64,000 nucleotides of DNA from Streptomyces sclerotialus (GTDB lineage: Bacteria; Actinomycetota; Actinomycetes; Streptomycetales; Streptomycetaceae): NCBI GenBank assembly GCA_000719105.1, contig JODX01000026.1, positions 1 through 64,000 of the forward strand. The letters run 5' to 3'. Positions within the stretch are counted from its first letter, which is position 1, and each line of letters opens with the position of its first letter. Below are positions 41,203 through 49,785 of the stretch, piece by piece. The position numbers were made by a program, and so were the translations under genes. Below the pieces are notes generated by a model. That model ran no database searches. It had not been told where the DNA came from and saw only the letters and a list, made by a program, of their open reading frames with translations.

Positions 41203-43808
41203 TGGCGCGGCAGCCGAAGCAGGCAGACAAGGGCACATCGGTCCTGCCGCAGCTACGGCTCGCGGCACGGCTGGCATGGCGGCTGGGCCGGCGCCTGGGC
41301 CAATGGATCGGTGCCTCTTCGACGGTGTTCGTGGCGGGTCTGTTCGCGATGGCCATGTTCATCACGTTGTCGACGTTGTCACTCTCAGGTGCTCAGGAGG
41401 CCGATCGCGACTTGGGCCGTTTCGACGCTCTCGCGAGCGCTGAGATGACGCTTCCCCCCGGCAGTGAGACGCCGGCCGCGGCCATGGCCGGGGCGGCACG
41501 GCAGGCCGGTGCGAACGAGTCCGCCGCCTTCCTCACCACGCTCGACGTGCAGCTCGCCGTCACGCCGGCACGGAACGTGACCCTGCTGGAGGGGCAGTGG
41601 AAGCCCAACCCGTACCCGAACATGTACGAGTTGACGGCCGGGCACTGGCCGCAACAGCCGGGCGAGATCGTTGTGACCGACCCCGGGGACGTCAAAGCCG
41701 CGCCCGGCCAGACGCTCACCGTGCTCGGTGACGTTCGGCTGCGCGTGGTGGGCGTCGCAGACAACCACTACGCGAACACTCCGGCCCTGCTCGCCGCGCC
41801 AGGCACGTGGAGCAGTCTGGACCCGAAACTCGCCAAGGGCTACCCCTCCCTGGCCGCACAGCCGTACCTGCTGTGGACCGGGGGTCCGGAACAAGCCGTC
41901 ATGGATGCGGTGACGAAGACGCTTACGCCGTACAGCGATGGCTCCAGCTCACAGGAGGCCAAGGGCGGACCGGAACTTCTGCCCGGCCCGCCGATGCTTC
42001 GGGCACAGCTGGAGACCGAAGCAGCCGATTACTGGATCGAGAAGTCCCCCGCCGGATACACCATCCCCGCCGTTCTGGTCCCCATCAGCGCCGTGCTGCT
42101 GATGTTCGGGCTCGTCGACCGACGCCTGCGGCGCACCACGGAGACCATGGTCTCCTCGGGGCTGCGACCCGCCACCACGGTAGCGGCCGTGAGCTTCGCC
42201 TGCGTGGCCTGGTGCCTGGCGGCAGCTACCGCCGGTGCTGCCGCCGGAGTTGCCACCGGCTGGGCCCTACGACCTCTCCTGGCGCACCTGCAAGACCGGC
42301 CGGCGGGAGATGTCGAAGGGATGACAGACGCTGCTACGCAGCTCCTCGCTCTGGTCGCGGCAACCGGAGTACTGACCGGCGCGGGGTTGCTCCTGGCCCG
42401 CCGGACCCGCAGCGAGCAGCCTCGCCCCACCACCACATCACCGGCACACCAGCCGCAGGCGAAGAATCTCCGCAGGAGGAGTGCCGCGACGGTTGTCCGC
42501 GATGTCCGTCAACTGGCCGCACTGGGCGTCTGGTGCGTCTGCATGGTCTACACGGCGACACACCTCGACACCCCGTCCGAGGGCATGTTCCTGACCGCCC
42601 TGATCACGGCCGCGGTGGTGCTGACGTTGCCGGAGTTCTTCGGACTCGCGACCCGTCTGCTCACGGAGCGTGACGCCCGCCGTAGGCTGGCCCGCCGTCA
42701 ACTGCAGGCCGACCGACGGCGGGCACAGGCCGCCCTCGCCGTCCTTACCGTGATCATCGGCGCCAGCCTGGGCATGCTTGCCCTTCTCGACACCCTGATC
42801 CGCAGCAGCGAGAACACCGTGCAACCGGAGGTCCTGCCAGGCCAGGTACTACTGGCGCACCGGGCCAGCAGCGCCTTCGCACCACCCGAGCGGATGCTCA
42901 CCGTGCTCAAGGAGAGCAAGGTTCTCGAAGGCCTTCCCCAGGTGGAACTCCACCGCCTTTCGAAGGAATCCGTGGACGAAACCGGTCCCGTCCCCAGCAC
43001 AACTCGCCAAGGCAGCGACGGCGGCATCCTAGCCGTCGACTCACCCGACGATGTCCCCGTCCTGACCGGCCGCCCCCTTACCGCCGACCAGCGTGCGCTG
43101 CTCAACCGCGGCGGCCTCCTGGTCTGGGCGGACCGCGACAACGCCCCGCCCCCCGAAGGACAGCCGACCCGACTTGTGGTGGCTGAGGACGACCGCATCC
43201 TCAGCGAAACCCCTCCCCTGCCCTCCGTGCCACTGGCACTGGCACGCACGGGCTGGCGCGCCGGCACGGACGGGATCCTCCTCATCGACACCGCCCGCCG
43301 CCTCGACCTCCCGATCGCCGTGCGGGGCCCGATCATGGTCGCCGACGCCGACGCCGACGACGGCCAGGACACGCGCGTGCAACAGATCCTTCAGGACCAC
43401 GCGATCGACGCGCGCGCCGCCTACATCCATGTCGAGCCAGAACCACCGGTCCCGGATACAGCGCTCTACGTCTCCGCCGCGGCCCTGGCCCTGCTTGCGC
43501 TCACCACCGTCCTCACCGCGCTCCGCGGCCAGACCCGAGCACTGAAGACCTACATCGACAGCCTCATCGCGCTCGGTATCCCGCCATCATGGGGCCGCCA
43601 CATCATCCTCTGGCAGTACGCCCTGCTTCTGGGAACCGCCACTCTCCTCGGGCTCTTCATCGCCATCGTCCCGACCGTGGCTCTGGCCACTCGGATCCCC
43701 GACTTCCAGCTCAGCGTTCCCTGGGGACAGATGAGCCTGCTCCTCGCCGCCCTCGCCCTGGCCTCCGCACTCGCCGCAACCCGATCGACGCTCGCTCTAC
43801 GCCGGTAG
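41202..43808 (+). CDS. FtsX-like ABC transporter permease
   Basis: 868 aa, ATG 41202 coupled to the ATPase. A membrane helix near 37-62, an extracytoplasmic domain with LEGQWKPNPYPNMYELTAGHWP (MacB/FtsX-type), then helices around 283-300, 325-355 and 385-400. A second half repeats the plan, with helices around 450, 470 and 520, a second outer domain, and three helices near the C-terminus (749-770, 800-825, 835-855). This two-half architecture is that of large actinobacterial FtsX-like exporters. With the ATPase it forms one transporter. Confidence 0.9.
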   Translation: MARQPKQADKGTSVLPQLRLAARLAWRLGRRLGQWIGASSTVFVAGLFAMAMFITLSTLSLSGAQEADRDLGRFDALASAEMTLPPGSETPAAAMAGAARQAGANESAAFLTTLDVQLAVTPARNVTLLEGQWKPNPYPNMYELTAGHWPQQPGEIVVTDPGDVKAAPGQTLTVLGDVRLRVVGVADNHYANTPALLAAPGTWSSLDPKLAKGYPSLAAQPYLLWTGGPEQAVMDAVTKTLTPYSDGSSSQEAKGGPELLPGPPMLRAQLETEAADYWIEKSPAGYTIPAVLVPISAVLLMFGLVDRRLRRTTETMVSSGLRPATTVAAVSFACVAWCLAAATAGAAAGVATGWALRPLLAHLQDRPAGDVEGMTDAATQLLALVAATGVLTGAGLLLARRTRSEQPRPTTTSPAHQPQAKNLRRRSAATVVRDVRQLAALGVWCVCMVYTATHLDTPSEGMFLTALITAAVVLTLPEFFGLATRLLTERDARRRLARRQLQADRRRAQAALAVLTVIIGASLGMLALLDTLIRSSENTVQPEVLPGQVLLAHRASSAFAPPERMLTVLKESKVLEGLPQVELHRLSKESVDETGPVPSTTRQGSDGGILAVDSPDDVPVLTGRPLTADQRALLNRGGLLVWADRDNAPPPEGQPTRLVVAEDDRILSETPPLPSVPLALARTGWRAGTDGILLIDTARRLDLPIAVRGPIMVADADADDGQDTRVQQILQDHAIDARAAYIHVEPEPPVPDTALYVSAAALALLALTTVLTALRGQTRALKTYIDSLIALGIPPSWGRHIILWQYALLLGTATLLGLFIAIVPTVALATRIPDFQLSVPWGQMSLLLAALALASALAATRSTLALRR

Positions 43809-43883
43809 GGGCAGCGCCGTTCATCATGGATCGACCGACCTGACGGGTGGTTGGGCCGGCAGCCCCGGCGGCGGGCATGAAGA

Positions 43884-43935
43884 AAGCTCCTGGTGGACGG
43901 GTTCGCGACCAAGATCACCAGTCCGCCAGGAGCTT
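43884..43935. terminator. 15-bp hairpin after the FtsX-like permease gene
   Basis: AAGCTCCTGGTGGAC (43884-43898) pairs with GTCCGCCAGGAGCTT (43921-43935) with one G-T wobble across a 22-base loop. It is 75 bp after the permease stop. It also overlaps the start of a transposase remnant, so it may be part of that element rather than a terminator. Confidence 0.5.
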
Positions 43936-44332
43936 CCGCGTGCTTGTCTGCCCGTCCGGCATCGATCTGTCCAGCCGCACTCTGCGGCATCTCTCCGGTC
44001 TCCTCGCAGGTCACCACCGTCGGTTCGGTTCGGTTCGGTTCGGTTCGGTTCGGTTCGCGCCGGCGCCGCTTGACCTGCGGCCGGCAGGCCCTGCTCGTCC
44101 TGGCCCGCCTGCGCTGCGGCGACACTCCCCCAGCCTCCGGCCGGGGGCACCCCCAACGCCCGCCTTGCCGCGGGCTTCCGCATCTGGGATCGCCACGGCC
44201 TACCGCTGCATACGCGAGGCCGTCGACCTGCTGGCCGCCCTCGCGCCCACGCTGGAACAGGCCATGACGGCCGTCCGGAAGAAGGCGTACGTGATCCTCG
44301 ACGGCACCGTGCCACCCATCGACCGCATCGCC
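43893..44332 (+). pseudogene. IS5-type transposase fragment with frameshifts
   Basis: Segments SFRVLVCPSGIDLSSRTLRHLSGLLAG, then (another frame) GRQALLVLARLRCGDT, then IATAYRCIREAVDLLAALAPTLEQAMTAVRKKAYVILDGT.PIDRIAA match the HTH and start of the DDE region in actinobacterial IS5-type transposases. Frame shifts separate them, and the sequence stops matching after the first catalytic part. A CGGTT array lies inside (44021-44055). From 44333 the open frame continues to 44569 with a hydrophobic helix (LWLTGLGAAGVGLLMLIGGLLLALRG) that does not belong to the transposase; I cannot say if it is a gene remnant. Confidence 0.72.
44021..44055. repeat. (CGGTT)7 microsatellite in the transposase remnant
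   Basis: Seven perfect CGGTT units run without interruption. The 5-bp unit changes the reading frame with each copy gained or lost. It lies at the junction of two transposase segments in different frames. Confidence 0.95.
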
Positions 44333-44715
44333 GCCGCTGCCGCGGTGCAGGCCGCGGCCTGCACCGCCCGCTTACGGGACAGTGCCGGTGAAGCATGTCG
44401 AAACGAGGAGCGCTTCGCCACGCCCGTGGGCACGTCGAAGACCACCCACCTCGAGCTGGAACAGGGTCTGTGGCTGACCGGCCTCGGCGCCGCCGGCGTG
44501 GGGCTGCTGATGCTGATCGGCGGACTGCTCCTGGCGCTGCGGGGCCGCCGGCGGCCGGCAGCGGCATGACGGTCTGAGGCATCGGGCGGCCGTCGGGCCA
44601 CGGCCCGTCCTGCGCCGGCCGACCGGAGCCACCACCGTCGACGGGCGTCCGACGGACCGGGACGTGGCTGGAAGCCTGGCCCAGGTCCTGACCCCGCCAT
44701 GCATCCTCCGCGAGG

Positions 44716-45387
44716 TCAGGACCGGCGGCCCCTCCTGCCGACCGCGTAGGCGAGCCCCCAGGCGGCGACGGCGGCAACACCGATGCCGAGCAGGGAGACC
44801 AAGGGGCGGTCGGTCGTCATGTTCCACCAGGACCTGGCCGGGAAGAAGGGGTCGTTCTCCAGCATGAACCTGACGGACTCGAACCCTGAGGAATCGGCGA
44901 AGAGGAGCGGCAGGATGTTGGCGTAGCCGAAGAAGACGCCGAGTGGGGCGATGACGGCCGCACCGACCCGGGCACCGTTGCTGCCACGGCCCACCAGGCC
45001 GGCCAGGGCTCCGACGACCACTCCGTTGAGCAGTCCGTGGAGTATGTAGAGCAGCCACCAGGGCACAGCACTCGATTGCGCCTTGTACATGGCGAAGACG
45101 ACCCCGGTGTAGATCAGCGACACGACGACCGAGGCGAAGAACGCGAGGAAGACGGCACCGGCCGGATTGCCCGTGCTCGGCTGCTGTCCGTACGGGGGTG
45201 CCTGGTGCGGGGAGCCGGGCTGCATCTGCTGCCAGGGCTGTGCCGGTTGCGTCGGCGGCTGTCCCGGGACGGGTGGCGAGCCGAACTCCGGTCGCTGGGG
45301 CGGCAGTGGGGGCTGGGCTGGTTGCGTGTACGGGTTGTAGGGACGGTGCGGTGGCTGCGGCGGCGGCTCGAACGGCGGCTGGCTCAC
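44716..45387 (-). CDS. Pro/Gln-rich membrane protein
   Basis: 223 aa, GTG 45387 with GGGGGAA upstream; a longer upstream frame is a shadow. The N-terminal ~75 residues are Pro/Gln-rich (FEPPPQPPHRPYNPYTQP), then four likely membrane helices (AVFLAFFASVVVSLIYTGVVFAMY; WWLLYILHGLLNGVVVGALAGLVG; VGAAVIAPLGVFFGYANILPLLFA; LGIGVAAVAAWGLAYAVG). Pro-rich tails of this type are common in actinobacterial membrane proteins. Function unknown. It is downstream of, and in the same direction as, the next gene. Confidence 0.72.
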   Translation of the reverse strand: MSQPPFEPPPQPPHRPYNPYTQPAQPPLPPQRPEFGSPPVPGQPPTQPAQPWQQMQPGSPHQAPPYGQQPSTGNPAGAVFLAFFASVVVSLIYTGVVFAMYKAQSSAVPWWLLYILHGLLNGVVVGALAGLVGRGSNGARVGAAVIAPLGVFFGYANILPLLFADSSGFESVRFMLENDPFFPARSWWNMTTDRPLVSLLGIGVAAVAAWGLAYAVGRRGRRS

Positions 45388-45458
45388 TGATTCCCCCGGG
45401 GTTGACTGGCAGGGGCAGCAAAGTATCAGTGGGACGGAAGGAGTCTGAAGAAGTGCGC

Positions 45459-45782
45459 TCAGGCCCCGAGGTGTGGGGTTCGGCCGTCGGCTCCGGCGAT
45501 GTGCCGGCGGCACTCGGCTCTCCCGATGTGCCGGCGGTACAGGGCGATGGCCGCCTCGGCCGTGCCGGGAGGTCGGGGACGACGATGGTTCCGCCGTTCG
45601 CCGGTGTCCTTGGCGACGACGATGTCGCTGCCCCCTGACGGCGCGGGGCGCGGCCGACCCGTGGCGTCGGTGGTGGGCGGGAAGGCCGGGAGGTCGGGCG
45701 GGGCGTAGCGGCTGCGGACGATGGTGAGAGCCTCGTCGGGGGTGGTGGGGGTGCCGGAGTGACCTTGGGTGTCCTCGGTCAT
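45459..45782 (-). CDS. Small basic hypothetical protein
   Basis: 107 aa from ATG 45782 after GAGGGG. Polar N-terminus (EDTQGHSGTPTTPDEALTIVRSRYAPPDLP), then an Arg/Pro-rich, His-rich C-terminus (AIALYRRHIGRAECRRHIAG). No recognisable domain. Codon positions look reasonable, but the protein is short and low in complexity, so this call is tentative. Confidence 0.45.
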   Translation of the reverse strand: MTEDTQGHSGTPTTPDEALTIVRSRYAPPDLPAFPPTTDATGRPRPAPSGGSDIVVAKDTGERRNHRRPRPPGTAEAAIALYRRHIGRAECRRHIAGADGRTPHLGA

Positions 45783-45934
45783 GGGGTCGGTCCCCTCGCC
45801 GGTGCCGATTCCGGTGGCTGGCCGGGAGGCGGGGTGCGACATCGCCCATGGCCGCCACCGAATACCGCACCACTGCGACATCGGCCCGGCAGACCCTCGG
45901 GTCTGCCGGGCGCGCACGGCCCGGGCTGATCGGG

Positions 45935-47713
45935 CTAATCAGTGGCGGGCAGAGCGACCAAGGAGTACGACTCCTCGTCGAAGGTGGTGGTGTGGTTCAC
46001 CACCGACACGTAGAGCCGGTCCTCGTTCCAGTAGGGCCTGGCGAACGTGGACATGCCCTTGTCGACATCCTCCGGATACTCGACCACGGTGCTCATCGCG
46101 CCGTCCTGGGCTCCGAACTCGACCAGCTCAGGTCCTGCGTCGTTGCCGCTCTTGGTCATGTAGACCAGGATGCGGTCGCTGCCGGCCGCCGGTAGCGGGT
46201 GGTAGGACTTGAACTCCTCCGGCTCGGTCTTCCACAATTGCTTGCCGCTGTCGAGGTCGTACGCGACGAGGAGAGCCCTGTTCTTCTCATCGGTCACGCT
46301 GATGACGAAGGTGTCACCGAAGGCGCCGGCCTCCGACCAGGGGCTGCCCTCCGCGTCCTGCGTCTGGACATACCTGGCCGGCTGGGCGGGGGAGAACTCG
46401 CTGCGCACCTTCCCCGTCTTGTCGTCGAGGGCGAAGAGGGCCTTCTGCTTCGGCTCCTGCCGCGCGAGGACGATCGGAGAGGTCGAGATGACTCCCGCGT
46501 TGTCGAGTTCCTGGCTGCCGTCCGGTGCCTCGTGGCGGTAGGTCCACTGCGCCTTGCCGGTGGCCGGGTCGATCAGCGAGACCTCGTTCCACTCGGTCTT
46601 GAAGTCCTCCGAGATGCAGCCACGGACCCTGATCAGCGCCTTGCCGCCGGTGAACCGACCGGTGCGGCATTCGGAGGTCGCGGACCGCTTCGGGTCCCAG
46701 GCAGCCTTGCCGTCGGACGCCTTCAGGGCCAGCGCCGCGTTCCCGGCGGTCACGACGACGACATCCTCGGTGCGAGCGACCGAGATGTCGCTCGGCAGTG
46801 CGTCCTCACCGGGGTGCAGCGCCTTGTCCCAGGCCGCCTTGCCGGTGTTGAGGTCGTACGCGACGAGGTGGTCGCAGACCCGGCCTGCCCCGTACGCGAC
46901 CACACCGATGTCGCCATTGGAGTTCTCGGGCGCGACGCAGGTCTGGTTGCTGTCACCGGGGAGCGGCGTGCCCCACAGCTCCTTGCCGTTGTCGATGTCG
47001 TACGCCTTGATGCCGTCGGGCAGGACGTGCACCACGGCTTCGTCGGTGAACCAGGTGCCCCGGGTCTCCGGCATCAGTTGGCCGTTGGACATGTCACCCT
47101 GCTTGACGGCGGGAACGCTCCAGTACACGTTGTTGCTCGACGAGCCGACGAACATGTACCAGGCGCCGAAGCCGGCTCCGCCCAGCACGAGCAGCGCCAT
47201 GACGAGCACCAGGATCAGTCCGACCGGCTTCTTCCGGGCGGCGCCCTGCTGAGGGAGTCCTCCGGGCCCGGCGGGTCCGCCGGGTCCTCCGGCTCCTCCG
47301 GGGCCTATGGGCCCAGCCGGTCCGCCCCATCCGTATTTCTGAGGCGGTTGCTGCGGGAATCCGTATCCCTGTGCCTGGCCCTGCCCCTGAGAAGGGTGCT
47401 GCGGGAATCCGTACCCCTGCGGGGGAGCCTGCGGCGGTGTGGGTTGCGGTGCCTGCGTGGGCGGCGCACCGTACCCGTACTGCTGCGGAGGGGGCCCTTG
47501 TGGAGCCGGAACCGGAGCCTGAGCTGAAGCCGGAGCCGGTGGCTGGACTGGTGCCTGCGGTGCGGCTTGCGGTGCGGCATGCGATTCGGCCTGCGGCGGA
47601 GCCGGGGGTTGCAGCGGGTATCCGTATCCCGGTGGTGGGACGAACGGCGCCTGCTGGCCGCCCGTGCCGCCGCCGGCTCCCTGTGTGCCGTTGGGCACGC
47701 CATCGGTGGTCAT
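45935..47713 (-). CDS. Membrane-anchored PQQ-type beta-propeller protein
   Basis: 592 aa. ATG 47713 overlaps the stop of the metalloprotease gene as TGATG. Residues 1-~160 are Pro/Gln/Gly-rich (GYGFPQQPP units, GGPGGPAGPGG), then one membrane helix (VGLILVLVMALLVLGGAGFGAWYMF) and an extracytoplasmic domain of PQQ-like blades: IKAYDIDNGKELWGTPL, LVAYDLNTGKAAWDKAL, LALKASDGKAAWDPK, LFALDDKTGKVRSE, LVAYDLDSGKQLWKTE. This is a BamB/PQQ-like propeller, usually a binding scaffold rather than an enzyme. It is co-expressed with the metalloprotease, so it may help that protein at the cell surface. Confidence 0.85.
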   Translation of the reverse strand: MTTDGVPNGTQGAGGGTGGQQAPFVPPPGYGYPLQPPAPPQAESHAAPQAAPQAPVQPPAPASAQAPVPAPQGPPPQQYGYGAPPTQAPQPTPPQAPPQGYGFPQHPSQGQGQAQGYGFPQQPPQKYGWGGPAGPIGPGGAGGPGGPAGPGGLPQQGAARKKPVGLILVLVMALLVLGGAGFGAWYMFVGSSSNNVYWSVPAVKQGDMSNGQLMPETRGTWFTDEAVVHVLPDGIKAYDIDNGKELWGTPLPGDSNQTCVAPENSNGDIGVVAYGAGRVCDHLVAYDLNTGKAAWDKALHPGEDALPSDISVARTEDVVVVTAGNAALALKASDGKAAWDPKRSATSECRTGRFTGGKALIRVRGCISEDFKTEWNEVSLIDPATGKAQWTYRHEAPDGSQELDNAGVISTSPIVLARQEPKQKALFALDDKTGKVRSEFSPAQPARYVQTQDAEGSPWSEAGAFGDTFVISVTDEKNRALLVAYDLDSGKQLWKTEPEEFKSYHPLPAAGSDRILVYMTKSGNDAGPELVEFGAQDGAMSTVVEYPEDVDKGMSTFARPYWNEDRLYVSVVNHTTTFDEESYSLVALPATD

Positions 47714-49323
47714 CAGCTGATGCTCCTCACATAGCCGGCCCAGGCGGCTTCGAACTCGCCCTCTCCCATGCCCGTGGCCTCCTGCAGCTGCTGGTCGAGC
47801 TCGCCGGGCTTCCGGTAATGGTCCGCGACGAACTGGAGGGCCGCTTTCTCGCCGCCCTTCTCGGCGATGAACCGGACGGCCGTGTAGCCGAGTGCGTACT
47901 GCGAGGAGACCTCGCTCTCGAGGACGCCGGGCCCACCGGGCAGCGAGCCGTCGAACTCCTTGATGCCCTGGATGCTCCACGAGGCGCGCTCGGAGTCGAA
48001 GCGCAGCTCCATGTACTCGGCGAAACCTTCCACGACCCACCATTCGGTACTGGCCCCGTCGGAACCGAACCCGCCGTAGGCGGCCTCGAGCGGCTGGACG
48101 AGGGCGTGCGCGAACTCGTGGTGGGCGAGGCCCTCGACGCCGAGCTGCCAGCGCGTCGCGTGGGTGAAGTGGTTGCCGGAGGAGTCCATCTTGATACGGG
48201 CGCCGCCGTACTCCAGATCCTTCTCGGTACCACTGAACTCGGCGTCGAAGGTGGGCATCGGCAGGCTCTGGCCGGCCTCCCACTCCTCGGCGTCCGAGGA
48301 GTACAGGGTGGAGTAGGTCTTGCGGTCGGGCTCGAGGACGGTGAAGAAACCCGAGGGCACTTCGGTTTCCGCGGGGCCGCTCGACTTCCACAGCGAGATG
48401 TCGTCCTGCGCGGCCTTCTCGATGTACGGCGCGAAGCGGTCCGTGTCCGCCGCGTGCTTCTTGTCCGAGACCGTGATCGAGTGCTCCTGGCGCACGACGT
48501 GCATGTCCTCGTAGAGGTCCCAGGGAGCCGGGTAGTACACGTAGCTCGAGGAGCCGTAGGCGTTGCCCGAGGGACCCACCTTGGTGATCCGGGGCTCGGA
48601 GCTCTTCGACTCCCGCTTGATGACCCAGTGGTACCACTCGGACACCGGCCGGACGTCCACGTTCTGGATCTGGTGGACGAAGGCGACATCGAGGGAGACC
48701 GTCGCCCCGGTGCCGTAGTTGTCGTCGCCGGAGCCGCTCTGGGAGAGGACGGAGTACTCGGCCCGCGCGAACGGTATCTTGCGCAGATTGTTGAAGAGCT
48801 TCTTCTGCGTCTCCCTGGCCTTGCCGGAGAAGGGCTCGAGGTACGCGTCCTCGTCACCGCTCTTCAAGGCCTGGCTCCGGCCCTCGAGCAGCTCCTCGAT
48901 CTCCTCCGCGCCGAGCAGTTGCTCGCTCTGCGAACCGCCCCCCGCGGTGGGCAGCGCGCCCCCGCCGACGGCCCTGTACACGGCCAGCCCGCCGACGCCC
49001 AGGACTGCCAGCACGGCCACGACGACCACACCGATGACGGCCTTTTTCAGGCCCTTGCCCTGACCGCCACCACCGCCACCGACCCCACCGCTGCCTCCAC
49101 CGGGGAACGGCTGCTGCGGGTACGGTGCGCCGGGGACTCCGGGCCATCCCTGGGCCGTGCCGGGCGGAGGCGGCGGAGCCCCGAATTGTCCAGGCCCAGG
49201 CCCAGGCCCCGGTGCTCCTTGCGGCTGGTACGGCGACGGCGCGCCACCCTGCTGCGGCGCCCAGCCCCCCTGCCCCTGCGGATACGCGCCGCCCGGCCCT
49301 CCGGGCGGCGGAGGGTACGACAT
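47713..49323 (-). CDS. Membrane-anchored HExxH zinc metalloprotease
   Basis: 536 aa, ATG 49323. Pro/Gly-rich N-terminal ~90 residues, membrane helix (about 93-117), then an extracytoplasmic domain. The zinc motif is H402-E-F-A-H406 (HHEFAHA) and a downstream EGFAEY with Glu432 or Glu436 as third ligand, so it is a gluzincin like the peptidase MA/M1-type families. Same layout (Pro-rich tail, helix, outer domain) as the PQQ protein it is coupled to. It stands just before, and divergent from, the T7SS deaminase toxin. Substrate unknown. Confidence 0.86.
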   Translation of the reverse strand: MSYPPPPGGPGGAYPQGQGGWAPQQGGAPSPYQPQGAPGPGPGPGQFGAPPPPPGTAQGWPGVPGAPYPQQPFPGGGSGGVGGGGGGQGKGLKKAVIGVVVVAVLAVLGVGGLAVYRAVGGGALPTAGGGSQSEQLLGAEEIEELLEGRSQALKSGDEDAYLEPFSGKARETQKKLFNNLRKIPFARAEYSVLSQSGSGDDNYGTGATVSLDVAFVHQIQNVDVRPVSEWYHWVIKRESKSSEPRITKVGPSGNAYGSSSYVYYPAPWDLYEDMHVVRQEHSITVSDKKHAADTDRFAPYIEKAAQDDISLWKSSGPAETEVPSGFFTVLEPDRKTYSTLYSSDAEEWEAGQSLPMPTFDAEFSGTEKDLEYGGARIKMDSSGNHFTHATRWQLGVEGLAHHEFAHALVQPLEAAYGGFGSDGASTEWWVVEGFAEYMELRFDSERASWSIQGIKEFDGSLPGGPGVLESEVSSQYALGYTAVRFIAEKGGEKAALQFVADHYRKPGELDQQLQEATGMGEGEFEAAWAGYVRSIS

Positions 49324-49785
49324 GAACTCCCTCTCCCCTGCATGTCGATGGTGCGCGGGACCGAGCAGTGCCCGCGCAGGCATCGGAGAGGTCGTGGCCC
49401 GCGAAGCTCATGAGGACTGGAGCGTTCCGCGACCGTTCGACCCCGTCGGCCGGGGCCGGTGGGCCGGTCGCAGCCGGCGGTGATGCAGATGCAGTCGATC
49501 CGCCCGCCTCCGGCCGCACCGGTGGAACGCGATCGACTTCAGCGTGTTCGCACGGGCGGCGCCTCGCCACTCATGCCTCAGCCTCCCCGTTAATGCTCAT
49601 GACACCCTACAAGCAGCGCTTCGGGCACCGATCAGCCCCGTTTCTTCCGTGACCTCTCGTACACAGGAGTGGCATGCGGCCGTCTCGGCCAACTCATCGG
49701 CACGCTGGTTGACTTGCGCCTCTTGTACGCTCGTTCCTCTGTCCGAACGAACGATGCGTCTGGTGCTGATGCGCGCGGGGGTCTC
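49324..49785. promoter_or_regulatory. Divergent region between metalloprotease and deaminase toxin
   Basis: 462 bases with no supported gene; small ORFs have no ribosome site or family match. It should hold divergent promoters. I could not place boxes or operators. Confidence 0.4.

Noticed and set aside
44333..44569. Orphan reading frame with one hydrophobic helix after the transposase remnant
   Set aside because: No start codon or ribosome site of its own and no family match; not listed as a gene.
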